From NCBI GenBank assembly GCA_015065645.1, contig SVPW01000014.1, positions 1-48,888 on the forward strand: a stretch of 48,888 nucleotides of DNA, given 5' to 3'. The DNA is from Oscillospiraceae bacterium. Lineage in GTDB: Bacteria > Bacillota > Clostridia > Oscillospirales > Acutalibacteraceae. A program made the translations under genes and the position numbers. The notes below the pieces were generated by a model. The model was not told where the DNA came from. It worked only from the letters and a program-made list of their open reading frames with translations, and made no database searches. Below are positions 7,487 through 18,200 of this stretch, piece after piece (the stretch's first letter is position 1; each line of letters begins with the position of its first letter).

Positions 7487-9619
7487 ATGAAAAAAATTCT
7501 TAAAACTTTTATCTCTGTAATTACTGTTTTGTCTCTTGGATTTACAATTTCCGTTTCTGCTGTACAACAAGAAACAGGCTCTACTCAAACAGGCGAAGTA
7601 CCGTATCAAAGTTATACCTATTGGGTTGATTATAATTCAAGTGAAAAAACACCGGTTTATTCTAAACCGATGTATGAAGTTAAAAATATAGTTTCGGCTG
7701 AATTGCTTGGCGCAGATGAAAACAGCCGATTAAACGATGTTACAACCGATGAGTATGGAAATGTATATATACTTGACAGTGGCAATTCAAAAATATTTGT
7801 TTTAGATTCAAACTATAATTTAATCTATACTTTGCAAGATATTATTTATAATGACAGCAAGCTTGTATTTACCGATGCTCAGGGCATTTTTGTTGATAAA
7901 AACGGTGTTATATATATAGCCGATACAGAAAACCAAAGGGTTGTATGTATGGATAAAAACGGAAATGTCAGCAGGCTTTTGTTGTTACCCGAATCTGAGC
8001 TTATCCCAACCGATTTTAAATACAGACCCGTTAAGGTTGCGGTTGATTCAAAGGGCTATACATATATTGCAAGTGATGGTAGCTATAACGGTGCTATTCT
8101 TTATTCTCCGCAGATGGAATTTTTGGGCTTTTTCGGTGCAAATACCGTTAAAGCTACGGCAAGCGATGTAATAAAGAAATTGTGGGATAGACTCACATCT
8201 AACGATATTAAGCGTGCGGCTGATGAAATTTCTCTTCCTTTTGCTTTTACCGATATTGTGGTAGGACCTGATGATTTTATATACACAACTACCGGTAAGG
8301 GCGGAAAATCAGTTATTCAAACCGGGCAAATTTGTGTGCTTAACCCAGGTGGTAAGGATGTACTTGGTGATGGGGATAAAAACTTTGCAGATAGTAAGGT
8401 TGGAACCTATTTATTCGCAACACTTTCACAAAGCCTTAATAACATTGATGTTGATAAAGATGGTTTTGTTTATGTGCTTGATACCACCTATGGCAGAATT
8501 TTCTGGTATGACAGCAAGAGTAATTTGTTTTCTGTGTTTGGCGGAAGTGCAGGTATTGGTGAACAAAAAGGTACATTTTCACTTCCTTCTGCAATAGCTG
8601 TTAATAACGGCGATGTTATGGTAACAGATGCAAAGAAGAACACACTTACAGTTTTTGGAATGACTAAATTCGGTAAAAATGTTTCGGATGCACAGAAAAT
8701 TACCTTATCGGGAGATTTTGCTTCATCTCTTGAAATTTGGGAATCGGTTATAACCGAGGATTCAAACTGTCAGTTGGCATATAGAGGTATTGCCAAGGCT
8801 TATTATGATTTGGGCGATAACATCAATGCAATGGAATATGCAAGGCTTGGTGTTGATCGTGAAACCTATGCAGATGCTTTTGAATTAAGGCGTACTGAGC
8901 TTATTGAGGAAAACTTCTATTTTGTTGTTTTGGTAATAGTGATTTTAATAGTAGCAGTTTCTTTGCTTGTTTATTTTAAGCGTAAAAAAGGAATTATTCT
9001 GATTAAAAACACTAAAATAAAGACCGTCCTTTCAAGTGTATCGCATCCTGTGGAGGCGTTTAGACTTGTGAAGGAAAAGGGCGAAGGTTCTTTAATTATT
9101 TCAACCGTATTATTAATACTTTTTTATGTGATTACGGTTTTGAATGATACTGCAGGTGGCTTTGCATTCACTATTTTTGATAGTGAAAATTATAATGCGG
9201 TATATGTATTTTTAAGCACGGTTGGTTTGGTTCTGCTTTGGTCATTATCAAACTGGCTTGTATGTACTTTGGCTGGCGGTATAGGAAAGCTCAGGGAAAT
9301 ATATATTGTTACATGCTATAGCTTGTTGCCGATGATTGCAGCTCGTTTATGCAATCTTGTACTAACGCATATACTTGTTCCCGATGAAGGGGCATTCTTG
9401 GGAATTATGCTTACAATATGTACTATTTATTCCTTATTTATGCTGATAATCGGAATTATGCGTATTCACGATTATGAGTTTGGAAAATTTATCGGTACAA
9501 CAATTTTCAGTGTTATCGGTATGTTAATAATTGTATTCCTGCTTTTCCTCGTATTTATGCTCATTCAGCAGGTTCTAACATGGGTGAGTACGGTATTTAT
9601 TGAAATCAGATATAGGTAA
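7487..9619 (+). CDS. NHL-repeat protein with TPR-like segment and C-terminal Yip1 membrane domain
   Basis: This protein has 710 residues. After a signal peptide (about 1-26) the outside part contains NHL/beta-propeller repeats (about 70-390), with blades such as 'DVTTDEYGNVYILDSGNSKI' and 'NIDVDKDGFVYVLDTTYGRI'. A short TPR-like helical pair follows (about 410-465, 'AYRGIAKAYYDLGDNINAME'), then a first membrane helix (about 478-498). The rest (about 515-700) is a multi-helix Yip1-like domain. It sits between two sugar-importer cassettes, 11 nt after one and 13 nt before the DUF5696 gene, so co-expression is clear. A role as a surface sensor or as a scaffold for the importers is inference; no enzyme motif is seen. 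Confidence 0.75.
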   Translation: MKKILKTFISVITVLSLGFTISVSAVQQETGSTQTGEVPYQSYTYWVDYNSSEKTPVYSKPMYEVKNIVSAELLGADENSRLNDVTTDEYGNVYILDSGNSKIFVLDSNYNLIYTLQDIIYNDSKLVFTDAQGIFVDKNGVIYIADTENQRVVCMDKNGNVSRLLLLPESELIPTDFKYRPVKVAVDSKGYTYIASDGSYNGAILYSPQMEFLGFFGANTVKATASDVIKKLWDRLTSNDIKRAADEISLPFAFTDIVVGPDDFIYTTTGKGGKSVIQTGQICVLNPGGKDVLGDGDKNFADSKVGTYLFATLSQSLNNIDVDKDGFVYVLDTTYGRIFWYDSKSNLFSVFGGSAGIGEQKGTFSLPSAIAVNNGDVMVTDAKKNTLTVFGMTKFGKNVSDAQKITLSGDFASSLEIWESVITEDSNCQLAYRGIAKAYYDLGDNINAMEYARLGVDRETYADAFELRRTELIEENFYFVVLVIVILIVAVSLLVYFKRKKGIILIKNTKIKTVLSSVSHPVEAFRLVKEKGEGSLIISTVLLILFYVITVLNDTAGGFAFTIFDSENYNAVYVFLSTVGLVLLWSLSNWLVCTLAGGIGKLREIYIVTCYSLLPMIAARLCNLVLTHILVPDEGAFLGIMLTICTIYSLFMLIIGIMRIHDYEFGKFIGTTIFSVIGMLIIVFLLFLVFMLIQQVLTWVSTVFIEIRYR

Positions 9620-9632
9620 AGGGGGATATATA

Positions 9633-11894
9633 ATGAAAAAAGTTTTAAGAACGCTTAGTATTCTTTTAAGCATTGTAATTATAGTATCCCTGTTTACCGG
9701 TTGTTCGGATAGCGGAAGCAAAAAGGCTTCTTTAGTAAAAACAAAGCCTTATAAGGAGCTAAAGCAGGGCAATGAGATACCGAGTGAAGGTGTTATAACC
9801 GAAAACGACCGTTTTTCAATGAGCTGGAATAGTTTTTATAGCCAGGTGGTTATCACAGATAAGAAAAACGGTGCAGTTTACAGCACAATGCCGATAGATG
9901 CAATGGAAATTAAGTACGATGCAGATGGCTATGAGATTATGAATAATATTCAGATAGAATCTCCGCTCATTGTTAATTATTACAACCCTGAAACCCTTTC
10001 GGAAGAAAAGCTGTATGCGGCATCAGATGCTATAAGAGATGGCAAGATTTTTTCTGAAAAAATTGAGAACGGTATTAAGATAACCTATGTTTTTTCATTG
10101 CAAAAAATTTCTGTGCCGGTTGAATATAGATTGAAGAGCGATAGCTTCCAAATATCGGTTAATCCAAAGGAAATTCACGATGACGGAGAATCCTTTGTAA
10201 CAGGTGTTGCAATAGCACCATTCTTATGTTCGCTCAGCAATAACAGCACTGACAGTTATTTTTTAATTCCTGATGGCAGCGGTGCTGTTATAAATCCACA
10301 AACGATTGACCATATCGGTCGTCAGGGTGGAAAAAGGGTTTACGGTGAGGATATTACCGTAAACGAATTTACACTAACCTCATTTGAGGAAAAAATGAAT
10401 ATGCCTGTCTTTGGTCAAAAGCGTGGTGATAACGGTGTATTGGCAATTATCACATCATCTGCCGAAAGGGCATATATAAATTGGGATATCGGCTCAAATG
10501 CTAAAAAGTATTCTTCTGTTTATCCCTTCTTTAAAATTAGAGGGTATAACATCATAAAGCGTCCTTCAGGATTTATGATGAGCCTTGCACAAATACCGAT
10601 TTTTGATGACTACATTGTTGAAGAACCGCTTACCGTCGAGTACCATACTTTAGGAAAAGAAAATGCTTCATACAGCGGTATGGCAAGTGTTTACAGAGAT
10701 TATCTTTTAAAGAGTAATAAACTCAAAAAGCAAGAAGAATCTGATGTTACGGGTGTTTTCAGATTACTTGGTGCTACTGAGCAAAAAACTTTTAATTTCG
10801 GAGTTCCGTCAACCAAGCTTGCAAAGCTTACCACTATTGAGGAAGCTGAGGAAATTTCCAAATATTTATCTGAAAATATTGAAGGTGAAATATTAATTGA
10901 ACTTTTGGGATTTGGCGAAAGCGGAATTGATGTTGGCAAAATAGGTGGCGGATTTACGATTGCTGATGAGCTTGGTGATGAAGATGATATAAGCAGTTTG
11001 GCAAGGTTTTGTAAAGATAACAAAATCAAACTGTTTATGAATTTTGATATTTTGGGCTTTGATGAAAGCGGAAATGGCTTTTCACCATCAGATGATTCGG
11101 CAAAATCGTATGACGGACAAACGGTATATCTTAACTTTTACAGTAACATAAGCCGTGTTACAGAGGGAAAAGAAAAATATGTACTGCTCTCAAGAGATAA
11201 GCTTGTTTCGGCTGCTGTAAAGTCCGGTGAAACCACAAATAAATACGGTTTTGATGGTGTTTCGTTAAGCTCGGCGGCACATGTTTCTTACTCTGATTAC
11301 AGCACAAAGGGCTGTGGTGTTTCCGGTCTTGTTTCGGATTATGTTACAAAGGCATATAAAACACTTGCAAAGAACACAGCGGTTATTTCAAATAAAGCCA
11401 ATGTATATTCCGCAGGTCTTTCAAGCTTTATAACCGATACACCGATAGTTTCATCACAATACGATATTGCTCTTTACGATGTGCCGTTTTATCAGATGGT
11501 ATTTAAGGGATATATACCGATGAGTGGTATGTCGGTTAATCTTATGGCGGATTATGATATCGCTGTTCTTAAATGTATTGAGGCAGGTATATCGCCAACC
11601 TTTACTTTATCAAATAATTATGATAACAGCTTAGCTCAAACTAAACATTCCGCTATTCCTGTTTCAAGATTTGACGGATTAAAGGAAAGAATAGTTCAAA
11701 CGGTTAAGGAAACTTCTATTGTTACACAAAAGGTTAAAGGTGCTGTTATAAAAAATCATACTGTGTCAGAAAATGGGCTTAGAATAAGCGAATTTGATAA
11801 CGGTGTTAAGATTGCAGTTAATTATACACAGCAGGATTTAACCATAGAGGAAAAATTAGTTCCTGCCGGTAAATACATTGTATTGGAGGGATAA
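9633..11894 (+). CDS. DUF5696-type lipoprotein
   Basis: This 753-residue predicted lipoprotein has a signal peptide ending in LFTGC, with Cys about 24 as the lipid site. The body reads like the DUF5696 family found beside sugar importers in Firmicutes. Fold impression: an N-terminal beta-supersandwich (about 55-370), a TIM-barrel-like middle (about 395-690, with 'GEILIELLGFGESG' and 'KYGFDGVSLSSAAHVSY'), and a C-terminal beta-sandwich ('NGVKIAVNYTQQ...PAGKYIVLEG'). This order resembles large glycosidases, but I cannot assign catalytic acids. It is expressed between the Yip1/NHL gene and the second permease pair. The TTG at 9600 is rejected; the ATG at 9633 follows GGGGGA by 6 nt. The activity is unknown. 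Confidence 0.75.
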   Translation: MKKVLRTLSILLSIVIIVSLFTGCSDSGSKKASLVKTKPYKELKQGNEIPSEGVITENDRFSMSWNSFYSQVVITDKKNGAVYSTMPIDAMEIKYDADGYEIMNNIQIESPLIVNYYNPETLSEEKLYAASDAIRDGKIFSEKIENGIKITYVFSLQKISVPVEYRLKSDSFQISVNPKEIHDDGESFVTGVAIAPFLCSLSNNSTDSYFLIPDGSGAVINPQTIDHIGRQGGKRVYGEDITVNEFTLTSFEEKMNMPVFGQKRGDNGVLAIITSSAERAYINWDIGSNAKKYSSVYPFFKIRGYNIIKRPSGFMMSLAQIPIFDDYIVEEPLTVEYHTLGKENASYSGMASVYRDYLLKSNKLKKQEESDVTGVFRLLGATEQKTFNFGVPSTKLAKLTTIEEAEEISKYLSENIEGEILIELLGFGESGIDVGKIGGGFTIADELGDEDDISSLARFCKDNKIKLFMNFDILGFDESGNGFSPSDDSAKSYDGQTVYLNFYSNISRVTEGKEKYVLLSRDKLVSAAVKSGETTNKYGFDGVSLSSAAHVSYSDYSTKGCGVSGLVSDYVTKAYKTLAKNTAVISNKANVYSAGLSSFITDTPIVSSQYDIALYDVPFYQMVFKGYIPMSGMSVNLMADYDIAVLKCIEAGISPTFTLSNNYDNSLAQTKHSAIPVSRFDGLKERIVQTVKETSIVTQKVKGAVIKNHTVSENGLRISEFDNGVKIAVNYTQQDLTIEEKLVPAGKYIVLEG

Positions 11895-11896
11895 AT

Positions 11897-12805
11897 ATGA
11901 GTTCTAAAAGAAAACACAACAGTATTAAAGAGCTCAAAGCACGTTACGGGCTAATGTTTATTTCTCCATGGATTATCGGAATGATTTTGTTTTTTATTTA
12001 CCCGATTTTTCATTCCATTTGGTTGAGCTTTTCTAATTTATCACTTGGGGCGGATGGAATTATAACTGAGTTTGTTAAGGGCTCAAATTACTATAAAATT
12101 CTTGTTACTGATCCTAAGTATCTTAACAATGTTTTAGATACAATCAAAGGAATGTTGATTTCGGTTCCTTTTATACTTGTTGTAAGTATGGTTTTAGCAC
12201 TGCTTTTGAATGGTGAATATAAAGGCAGAATATTTTTCAGAGGATTATATTTTATGCCGGTTATTATTGCCACCGGTGTGGTATTGCAGTTGTTTTTGAA
12301 AGCTGCTTCCACCAATGCCACTGAGGCTGCAGTATCTGATGCTGCAGGGTTTGATATGATTGACTTTAATGCCGTTTTAAGTGGTTTGAATTTACCTGAA
12401 TCCATAGAAACATATCTATCATCTGTTTTAAGTGATATATTTATGCTTGTTTGGCAAAGCGGTATTCAAACGGTACTTATAATTGCGGGTCTTCAATCTA
12501 TTCCTGAGCTTCATTATGAGGTTGCTCGTGTAGAGGGTGCAAATTCATGGGAAACTTTCTGGTTTGTAACCTTCCCACAGCTTATCAGAACTATGATTTT
12601 GGTAATTATATTTACCATTATCGAATACTGCTCACTAAATACAAATACCATAATATCAACTGCTTATGCTAAGTTTAATGACCTTGAATATGGTGTTGGC
12701 TCAGCAATGCTTTGGTTCTATTATATGTTTGTTGCAGTTATTATGCTGGTAATATTCTTCCTCTATAATAAGTTTTTTGCTAAGAAATGGGGTGAGAGCG
12801 CATGA
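11897..12805 (+). CDS. Sugar ABC transporter permease (MalF type), importer 2
   Basis: This 302-residue inner-membrane permease carries an EAA loop 'EVARVEGANSWETFWFVTFP'. A longer extracellular insertion (about 135-165, rich in Ala/Asp) separates the second and third segments and is unlike its importer 1 counterpart, which suggests a different binding-protein contact. Its start lies 2 nt after the DUF5696 stop, with the ribosome binding site GGAGGG inside that gene, so the two are translationally coupled. Confidence 0.9.
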   Translation: MSSKRKHNSIKELKARYGLMFISPWIIGMILFFIYPIFHSIWLSFSNLSLGADGIITEFVKGSNYYKILVTDPKYLNNVLDTIKGMLISVPFILVVSMVLALLLNGEYKGRIFFRGLYFMPVIIATGVVLQLFLKAASTNATEAAVSDAAGFDMIDFNAVLSGLNLPESIETYLSSVLSDIFMLVWQSGIQTVLIIAGLQSIPELHYEVARVEGANSWETFWFVTFPQLIRTMILVIIFTIIEYCSLNTNTIISTAYAKFNDLEYGVGSAMLWFYYMFVAVIMLVIFFLYNKFFAKKWGESA

Positions 12806-13755
12806 TGAACTCACCCACAAAATTAAAGAAAAAATCTGTATCAATATTAGTATCTGCCTTCAGGTATTTAATGCTTACAATAATCGGATATATAGTTTTA
12901 TACCCGTTGCTTTATATGATAAGCGGCTCTCTTAAAGAAATGAAGGCGCTTTTGGATGTAAGATACATTTGGATTCCAAGATATATTTCGTTTGATACTT
13001 TTAAAACAGCGTTTGATTATCTTGATTTTATACCATCACTTACAAAAACTCTCTCTTTGCAAATAGTATCTGCTTTAATTGAGATTTTTGTATGCTCGTT
13101 TATAGCATACGGATTTGCAAGATTTGATTTTAAAATCAAAAAAATTGCAACAGCATTTTTAATGTTATCATTGATGGTACCGCTTCCAATGTATAGTCTT
13201 TCACTTTCGGTTAACTTTCGTGAACTTGATTTTCTTGGCATATTAGGGTTGCTTGATAAGTTTACCGGTATTGATTTAAGACTTAATCTTTTTGATACAA
13301 ACTGGGTATATTGGTTGCCGTCTATTTTCGGTGTTGGAATACGTGCAGGTATACTGATTTACATATATATTCAGTTTTTTAAGGGCTTACCGGGAGAACT
13401 TGAAGATGCCGCTTATGTTGACGGTGCAGGCCCGATACGAACATTTTTACAAATAGCTTTGCCGTCATCAAGCGTGGTAATAGTTACGGTTTCGGTATTG
13501 TCTATTGTATGGCATTGGAATGAAAGCTATTTGGCTTCACTTTGTTTCACCAATGAAACAAAACCCCTTTCTGTTATGCTATCCCTTATCGAAATACCGC
13601 TTCACCAGGATGGCTTATGGCTTGGCACACAGCCTATAGCAAATACTATAGTATTTGCTTCGTGTATAGCGTTTATCATTATACCTCTTATACTCTATTT
13701 AATATTACAAAGAAAATTTGTAAAGAGCATTGACCGTGTTGGTATTACCGGTTAA
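12802..13755 (+). CDS. Sugar ABC transporter permease (MalG type), importer 2
   Basis: This 317-residue permease overlaps the previous gene by 4 nt at an ATGATG, where coupled reinitiation is likely. It has six helices and the EAA loop 'EDAAYVDGAGPIRTFLQIALP', and ends 'LILYLILQRKFVKSIDRVGITG', a typical CUT1 permease tail. It should pair with the 11897 permease and the 13791 lipoprotein. Confidence 0.9.
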   Translation: MMNSPTKLKKKSVSILVSAFRYLMLTIIGYIVLYPLLYMISGSLKEMKALLDVRYIWIPRYISFDTFKTAFDYLDFIPSLTKTLSLQIVSALIEIFVCSFIAYGFARFDFKIKKIATAFLMLSLMVPLPMYSLSLSVNFRELDFLGILGLLDKFTGIDLRLNLFDTNWVYWLPSIFGVGIRAGILIYIYIQFFKGLPGELEDAAYVDGAGPIRTFLQIALPSSSVVIVTVSVLSIVWHWNESYLASLCFTNETKPLSVMLSLIEIPLHQDGLWLGTQPIANTIVFASCIAFIIIPLILYLILQRKFVKSIDRVGITG

Positions 13756-13790
13756 ATGTTTAATATAAAAATTTAAAAGGAGTAAAAAAT

Positions 13791-15206
13791 ATGAAAAAAC
13801 AATTAGTTAGAATTATTTCCCTTTGCTTAAGTCTTGCAATAATGTTATTAACATTTGCTGCTTGCGGTTCGGATTCTTCATCCGAAAACGAAGTGCTTGA
13901 TTTTGAAGATGAGCAGGGAGAGGGATTAACTCAGGATGAATCACCAGATGCAGGTGATGCAACAGGTGATAGTATTTCAGGTGACGGAACAACCGTAACC
14001 GATAAGGTTGAGTTTGACTCCAAAGATCCTTTTGCAAATATTCCCAAAAGACTTCGTGGTTCCACAGTTACCTTTGCGTGCTGGGGTGACGAGGGTCATG
14101 ACAAGTATAAAAAGGTTTATAAGGCATTTACACAAAAAACGGGTATCAATGTTAAGGTTCAAAACATTGACCAAAAGGGTTACGAATCAACCGTAATGCA
14201 GCGTATTGCGGCAGGAAACGCACCCGATGTTCTTGTTGACTGCTATAATTTTGCAAATATGTTAGAGGTTTTGCAGCCTCTTGAAAATTTGGTTGATATT
14301 AACGATAAGTTCTGGGATCAGGATATTATTAAGATTTCAACCGTAAACGGTCATACCTATGGTTTGAGCTCACTCAAGAGCAACTGGAGTGGTCATAAAT
14401 TTATTGTTTACAATAAGAAATTATTTGAAGTTAACTCTATTATGTCTCCCGGTGACTATTATAAGCGTGGTCAGTGGACCTATGAAAACGCACTTAAATG
14501 TATGCGTGATATAACAAAGGTAAGCGGTAACTATGGCGGTCTTATTTCTCCATTCCTTTTGGCTGCTTCTTTAGGAACACCTGTTGTTTCTTATGATCCT
14601 GCAAACCAAACATTTATAAATAATATCAAATCTCCGGATGTTCTTGCTGCATATCAATACTATGCAACAATTAAGGAAGAGCATTTATGGGAAACCGGTA
14701 TGTGGTATAACCACTTTAATAACGGAAATGTAGGAATTTATGATTCGGATGTTTGGTCCATTAAGTTTAACGGTCGATTTGCAAGCTTTGATGATAACTC
14801 ATTGGCAGCTGTGCCAATGCCAACATCTTACCAAGGCAAGCCTGCTAAACAGGTTGGTGTTTACCGTGCATACTGTATTGCTAAGAATGCTAAAAATCCT
14901 GAGGGTGGCGCATATTTCCTCAGATGGTTCCTTGATTATCAGAACTATAAGGATGCCGGTGTAAAGGTTTACAAAAACGAAAAGCTTGAAGATTTCTACT
15001 ATAACACATATATTCCGCTTATAGAAAAAGAGGGCATAAACTATAGCTTCTATGAAACTACAATGGCTTATATGGGTCAGGATGTTAATACCTATATCCA
15101 GGCTGATGAAAGCGGTAAGGCACAGATTAACGGTCTTTTAAGCTCAAAGAGCAACGAAGTTGATGCTGCTGTTAATGCTTTAAATGAAAAAATTAAAAAG
15201 CGCTAA
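13791..15206 (+). CDS. Sugar ABC transporter substrate-binding lipoprotein, importer 2
   Basis: This 471-residue family 1 solute-binding lipoprotein has the lipobox TFAAC, giving a lipid-modified Cys at about residue 25. An acidic Ser/Asp/Gly-rich linker (about 27-75) lifts the binding domain off the membrane. The binding domain begins near 'RGSTVTFACWGDEGHDKYKK' and contains 'MQRIAAGNAPDVLVDC'. It delivers sugar to the 11897/12802 permeases. The codon pattern looks more biased than in neighbouring permeases, as often seen for abundant binding proteins. A stem-loop follows the gene. Confidence 0.92.
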   Translation: MKKQLVRIISLCLSLAIMLLTFAACGSDSSSENEVLDFEDEQGEGLTQDESPDAGDATGDSISGDGTTVTDKVEFDSKDPFANIPKRLRGSTVTFACWGDEGHDKYKKVYKAFTQKTGINVKVQNIDQKGYESTVMQRIAAGNAPDVLVDCYNFANMLEVLQPLENLVDINDKFWDQDIIKISTVNGHTYGLSSLKSNWSGHKFIVYNKKLFEVNSIMSPGDYYKRGQWTYENALKCMRDITKVSGNYGGLISPFLLAASLGTPVVSYDPANQTFINNIKSPDVLAAYQYYATIKEEHLWETGMWYNHFNNGNVGIYDSDVWSIKFNGRFASFDDNSLAAVPMPTSYQGKPAKQVGVYRAYCIAKNAKNPEGGAYFLRWFLDYQNYKDAGVKVYKNEKLEDFYYNTYIPLIEKEGINYSFYETTMAYMGQDVNTYIQADESGKAQINGLLSSKSNEVDAAVNALNEKIKKR

Positions 15207-15218
15207 TTAGATTTAATT

Positions 15219-15244
15219 CCTATGCAGTGCTGTCACTGCATAGG
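15219..15244 (+). other. Intercistronic stem-loop after the binding-protein gene
   Basis: A perfect 11-bp stem (15219-15229 with 15234-15244) has the 4-nt loop CTGT. It is followed by AAAACAAAATAA rather than a T run, so it is not a standard terminator. Such a hairpin 3' of a binding-protein gene can protect that part of the message from decay or reduce read-through. Confidence 0.7.
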
Positions 15245-15277
15245 AAAACAAAATAATTATAAGGAGGAATGGGCGGA

Positions 15278-18200
15278 TTGAAGAGAGTTTTAGCTTCCTT
15301 TCTGGTGATAATAATTACCTTATCGGTAGTGTGTTCCGTTCCGTCTTTATTTTCAAATGTAATTGCTGAAGCATCATTGGTAATAAATAATACCTATGAT
15401 GAAAGCGGTTATGAAAATAAGGATACAAATTTTGACACCAAAAGTACTCTTCCAATAGTTAAGGTTGTTGCTGAGGGAAGAACGGGGAATGCGTTACAGT
15501 TTATGCGTGTTTATGGTTCAGGCAGATGCAGCACATTACCTTATACCAATATATATGATTCAAATAAATCAGACTATAGCTTTTTCAAGCCGACTGTAGG
15601 AGATACTTATAATTTAACTTTCTGGTATAACCCAAAAGATAATACCAGAAATACAGCTTTTGAGTTATACGGTGTAAAATCTGCAGATTTAAGCGATGGT
15701 GTTAAATTGGCAGATATATGCGAAGTACCCAAAAACACATCTAAAGAATGGCATAAAGTATCTGTTAGTTTTACTGTTAAAGAAGAATTTAATTCTTTAG
15801 CTATAGCTAATAATTCTTTCAGAACCGATTCTCGTGCAGATAAATATTATACGCTTATAGATGATATTAAGCTTGAAAGAATACCATTGGGTAATACAAC
15901 ACTTGTTATTCACCACGATGTTGACGGTTCTGATGAACAATTAACCGTGCCTAATAATGCAGTTGTAAATGAAATCGTATCGAACAAGAGGGTAAATGGC
16001 AAAAGAGTAGTTGGCTTTTATTCTGATGATACCTATACTACAATAGCTGATGGAATGATTTACGGAAAAACTGAATTGTGGGCAAAGTGGGTAGATGTTC
16101 CTTCAAAGGTTGAAAACACCTATGATGAAACAGGTCTTGCCAAGGGTTTGCTTAACGGAAATAATATCTTCCATTTTGGCACAAAATCTGCGGCTACTCC
16201 TAATACTACTAAAGTAGTTCAGTTTTATCCGATAGCAGGTCAAGTTAATATTTCTGAAGGTAAATTCACCTATATCGAAATATATGACCCTAATTCTGAT
16301 TTTAATAGTTTTATAACAGAGCCTGATGCCGATTATAAAATTAATTTTGATTTTAAGGTTAAAGCCGGTACATACGGTGATATTAGTTTTAATATTCGTG
16401 AGGTAGTAAATGGCAAAATCGGCAATGTAATAGGCACTGCTGCTGTTGTGACTAAGGCTGACCCCAATTTCAGTGATTATACTTGGGGTAAAGCAGAAAC
16501 TGTAATTGCCGTAACAAAGCCTAATACCGTACTTGCAATTTCTATTGAAACCTCTATAAATGATAACGGAATATTGTATCCTTATCTTGATAATATAGTA
16601 GTTGAAAAGATTGCAGATAGAAAAACGGTTGAATTAACCGTTAATAATTATAAAAATAACGGTTCATCTAAGAAAATTATAATTTCTAAAAATGCTTTAT
16701 TCACACAGATTGAGCTTGATGCAATAAACGGTGTTAATTTTATCGGATTATATACCGATAAAGATTACAAAAATGCCGTAAAAGGCAGAATTGGCGAATG
16801 TACTGCTGTTTGGGCAAAATGGCGTGGAGCAAATGTTTTTGATAATACCTATGAAGAAGCCGGTATCACAAAAGAAAAGCTTAAAGGAAAAGATATAACC
16901 TTCTTAGGTACACGTGCAAGCACCGGTCATGAAGGAAAGGTGCTGCAGTTTAATAAGATTGCGGGACAAAATTCAATTACACAGAGTGCCGAAAATATTA
17001 CCAGAGTAGAAATATATGATCCCACTTCTTCTGAGTTCAATAGTTTTGTTCCTGAGGTTAATGCAACCTATTTTATAACCTTTGATTATATGCAAAAATC
17101 TACGAAGAGTGATATAAGGTTTAATATTCGTGAGATTAACGGCGATAAAGTAGGAGAAATACTTTCAAATGCTGCTGTAATTAAAGGAAATGATCCTAAA
17201 TTTACAACGGCTGTTTGGGCAAGGGCAGAAGCTGTCGTTACCGTAACAAAGCCAAATACTACTCTTGCAATAACAATTGAATATACAGGTGCATCTGATG
17301 GTGCATTGTGGCCTTATCTTGATAATGTTGTAATTGATAAGATTCCTTCTCCGGCAGATAATAAGGAATTAATTATTCATAATTACAATGGTGCAAACGA
17401 TGAAAAGAAAACACTGCCTAATACAACACTGTTTTCAAGCATTGAAATACCTGATATACATGGTAAAAAGTATGAAGGTATGTATTTTGATGAGGAATGT
17501 ACAAATCCTGTTGAGGGTATAGTTTATTATCATAATGAGGTATGGGTAAAGTGGCGTACTTTAGCTGATGCTGATAAATTAGTAAACAATTATGATGATA
17601 AAGGTGTTTATTATAAAGAAGAATTAAATTTAGATAGCTTTGATGCAAACTTTAATTTAACCGATTCGGAAGAGAAAAAGGCAAATAACTATATCACAAG
17701 ATATAGTGACAGCGGTTTGAAAAATGCTATTGATTTTGATTTTAAGTATCAAAATTTTGCTATAGGTAGTTTGGTTGATGGCAGAAACGGAAAAGCAATT
17801 CAGCTTAACAGTGCATCTATTGCATCAACTACTAAGCCACCGCTTGTTAAAATTTATGACAATCGTGACGGAAATAAGAAGATTTATAAGCCGAGACCCA
17901 ATACGCTTTATAGGATTGAATTTTATGTAAAATCAACACAGTTGCTTTCAAAGGATATACATATAGCTATAAAGGGTTACAGCGATCAGGCAAATCAATT
18001 TGGTGCAGGAGATTTCTTAAAATATTGTTACACAATAAAGGACGGAACTGTTGTTAAGGATTGGGTAAAGGTTGAAGCATATTTTACCGTTCCTGATGCC
18101 CAATATGATTTCTTGGGTATTTCGCTTATGGCTTCGGGTACAGCCGTTATAAATGGTAAAAATACCGAAACCGATACATATAATGTTCAGGTTAGTATTG

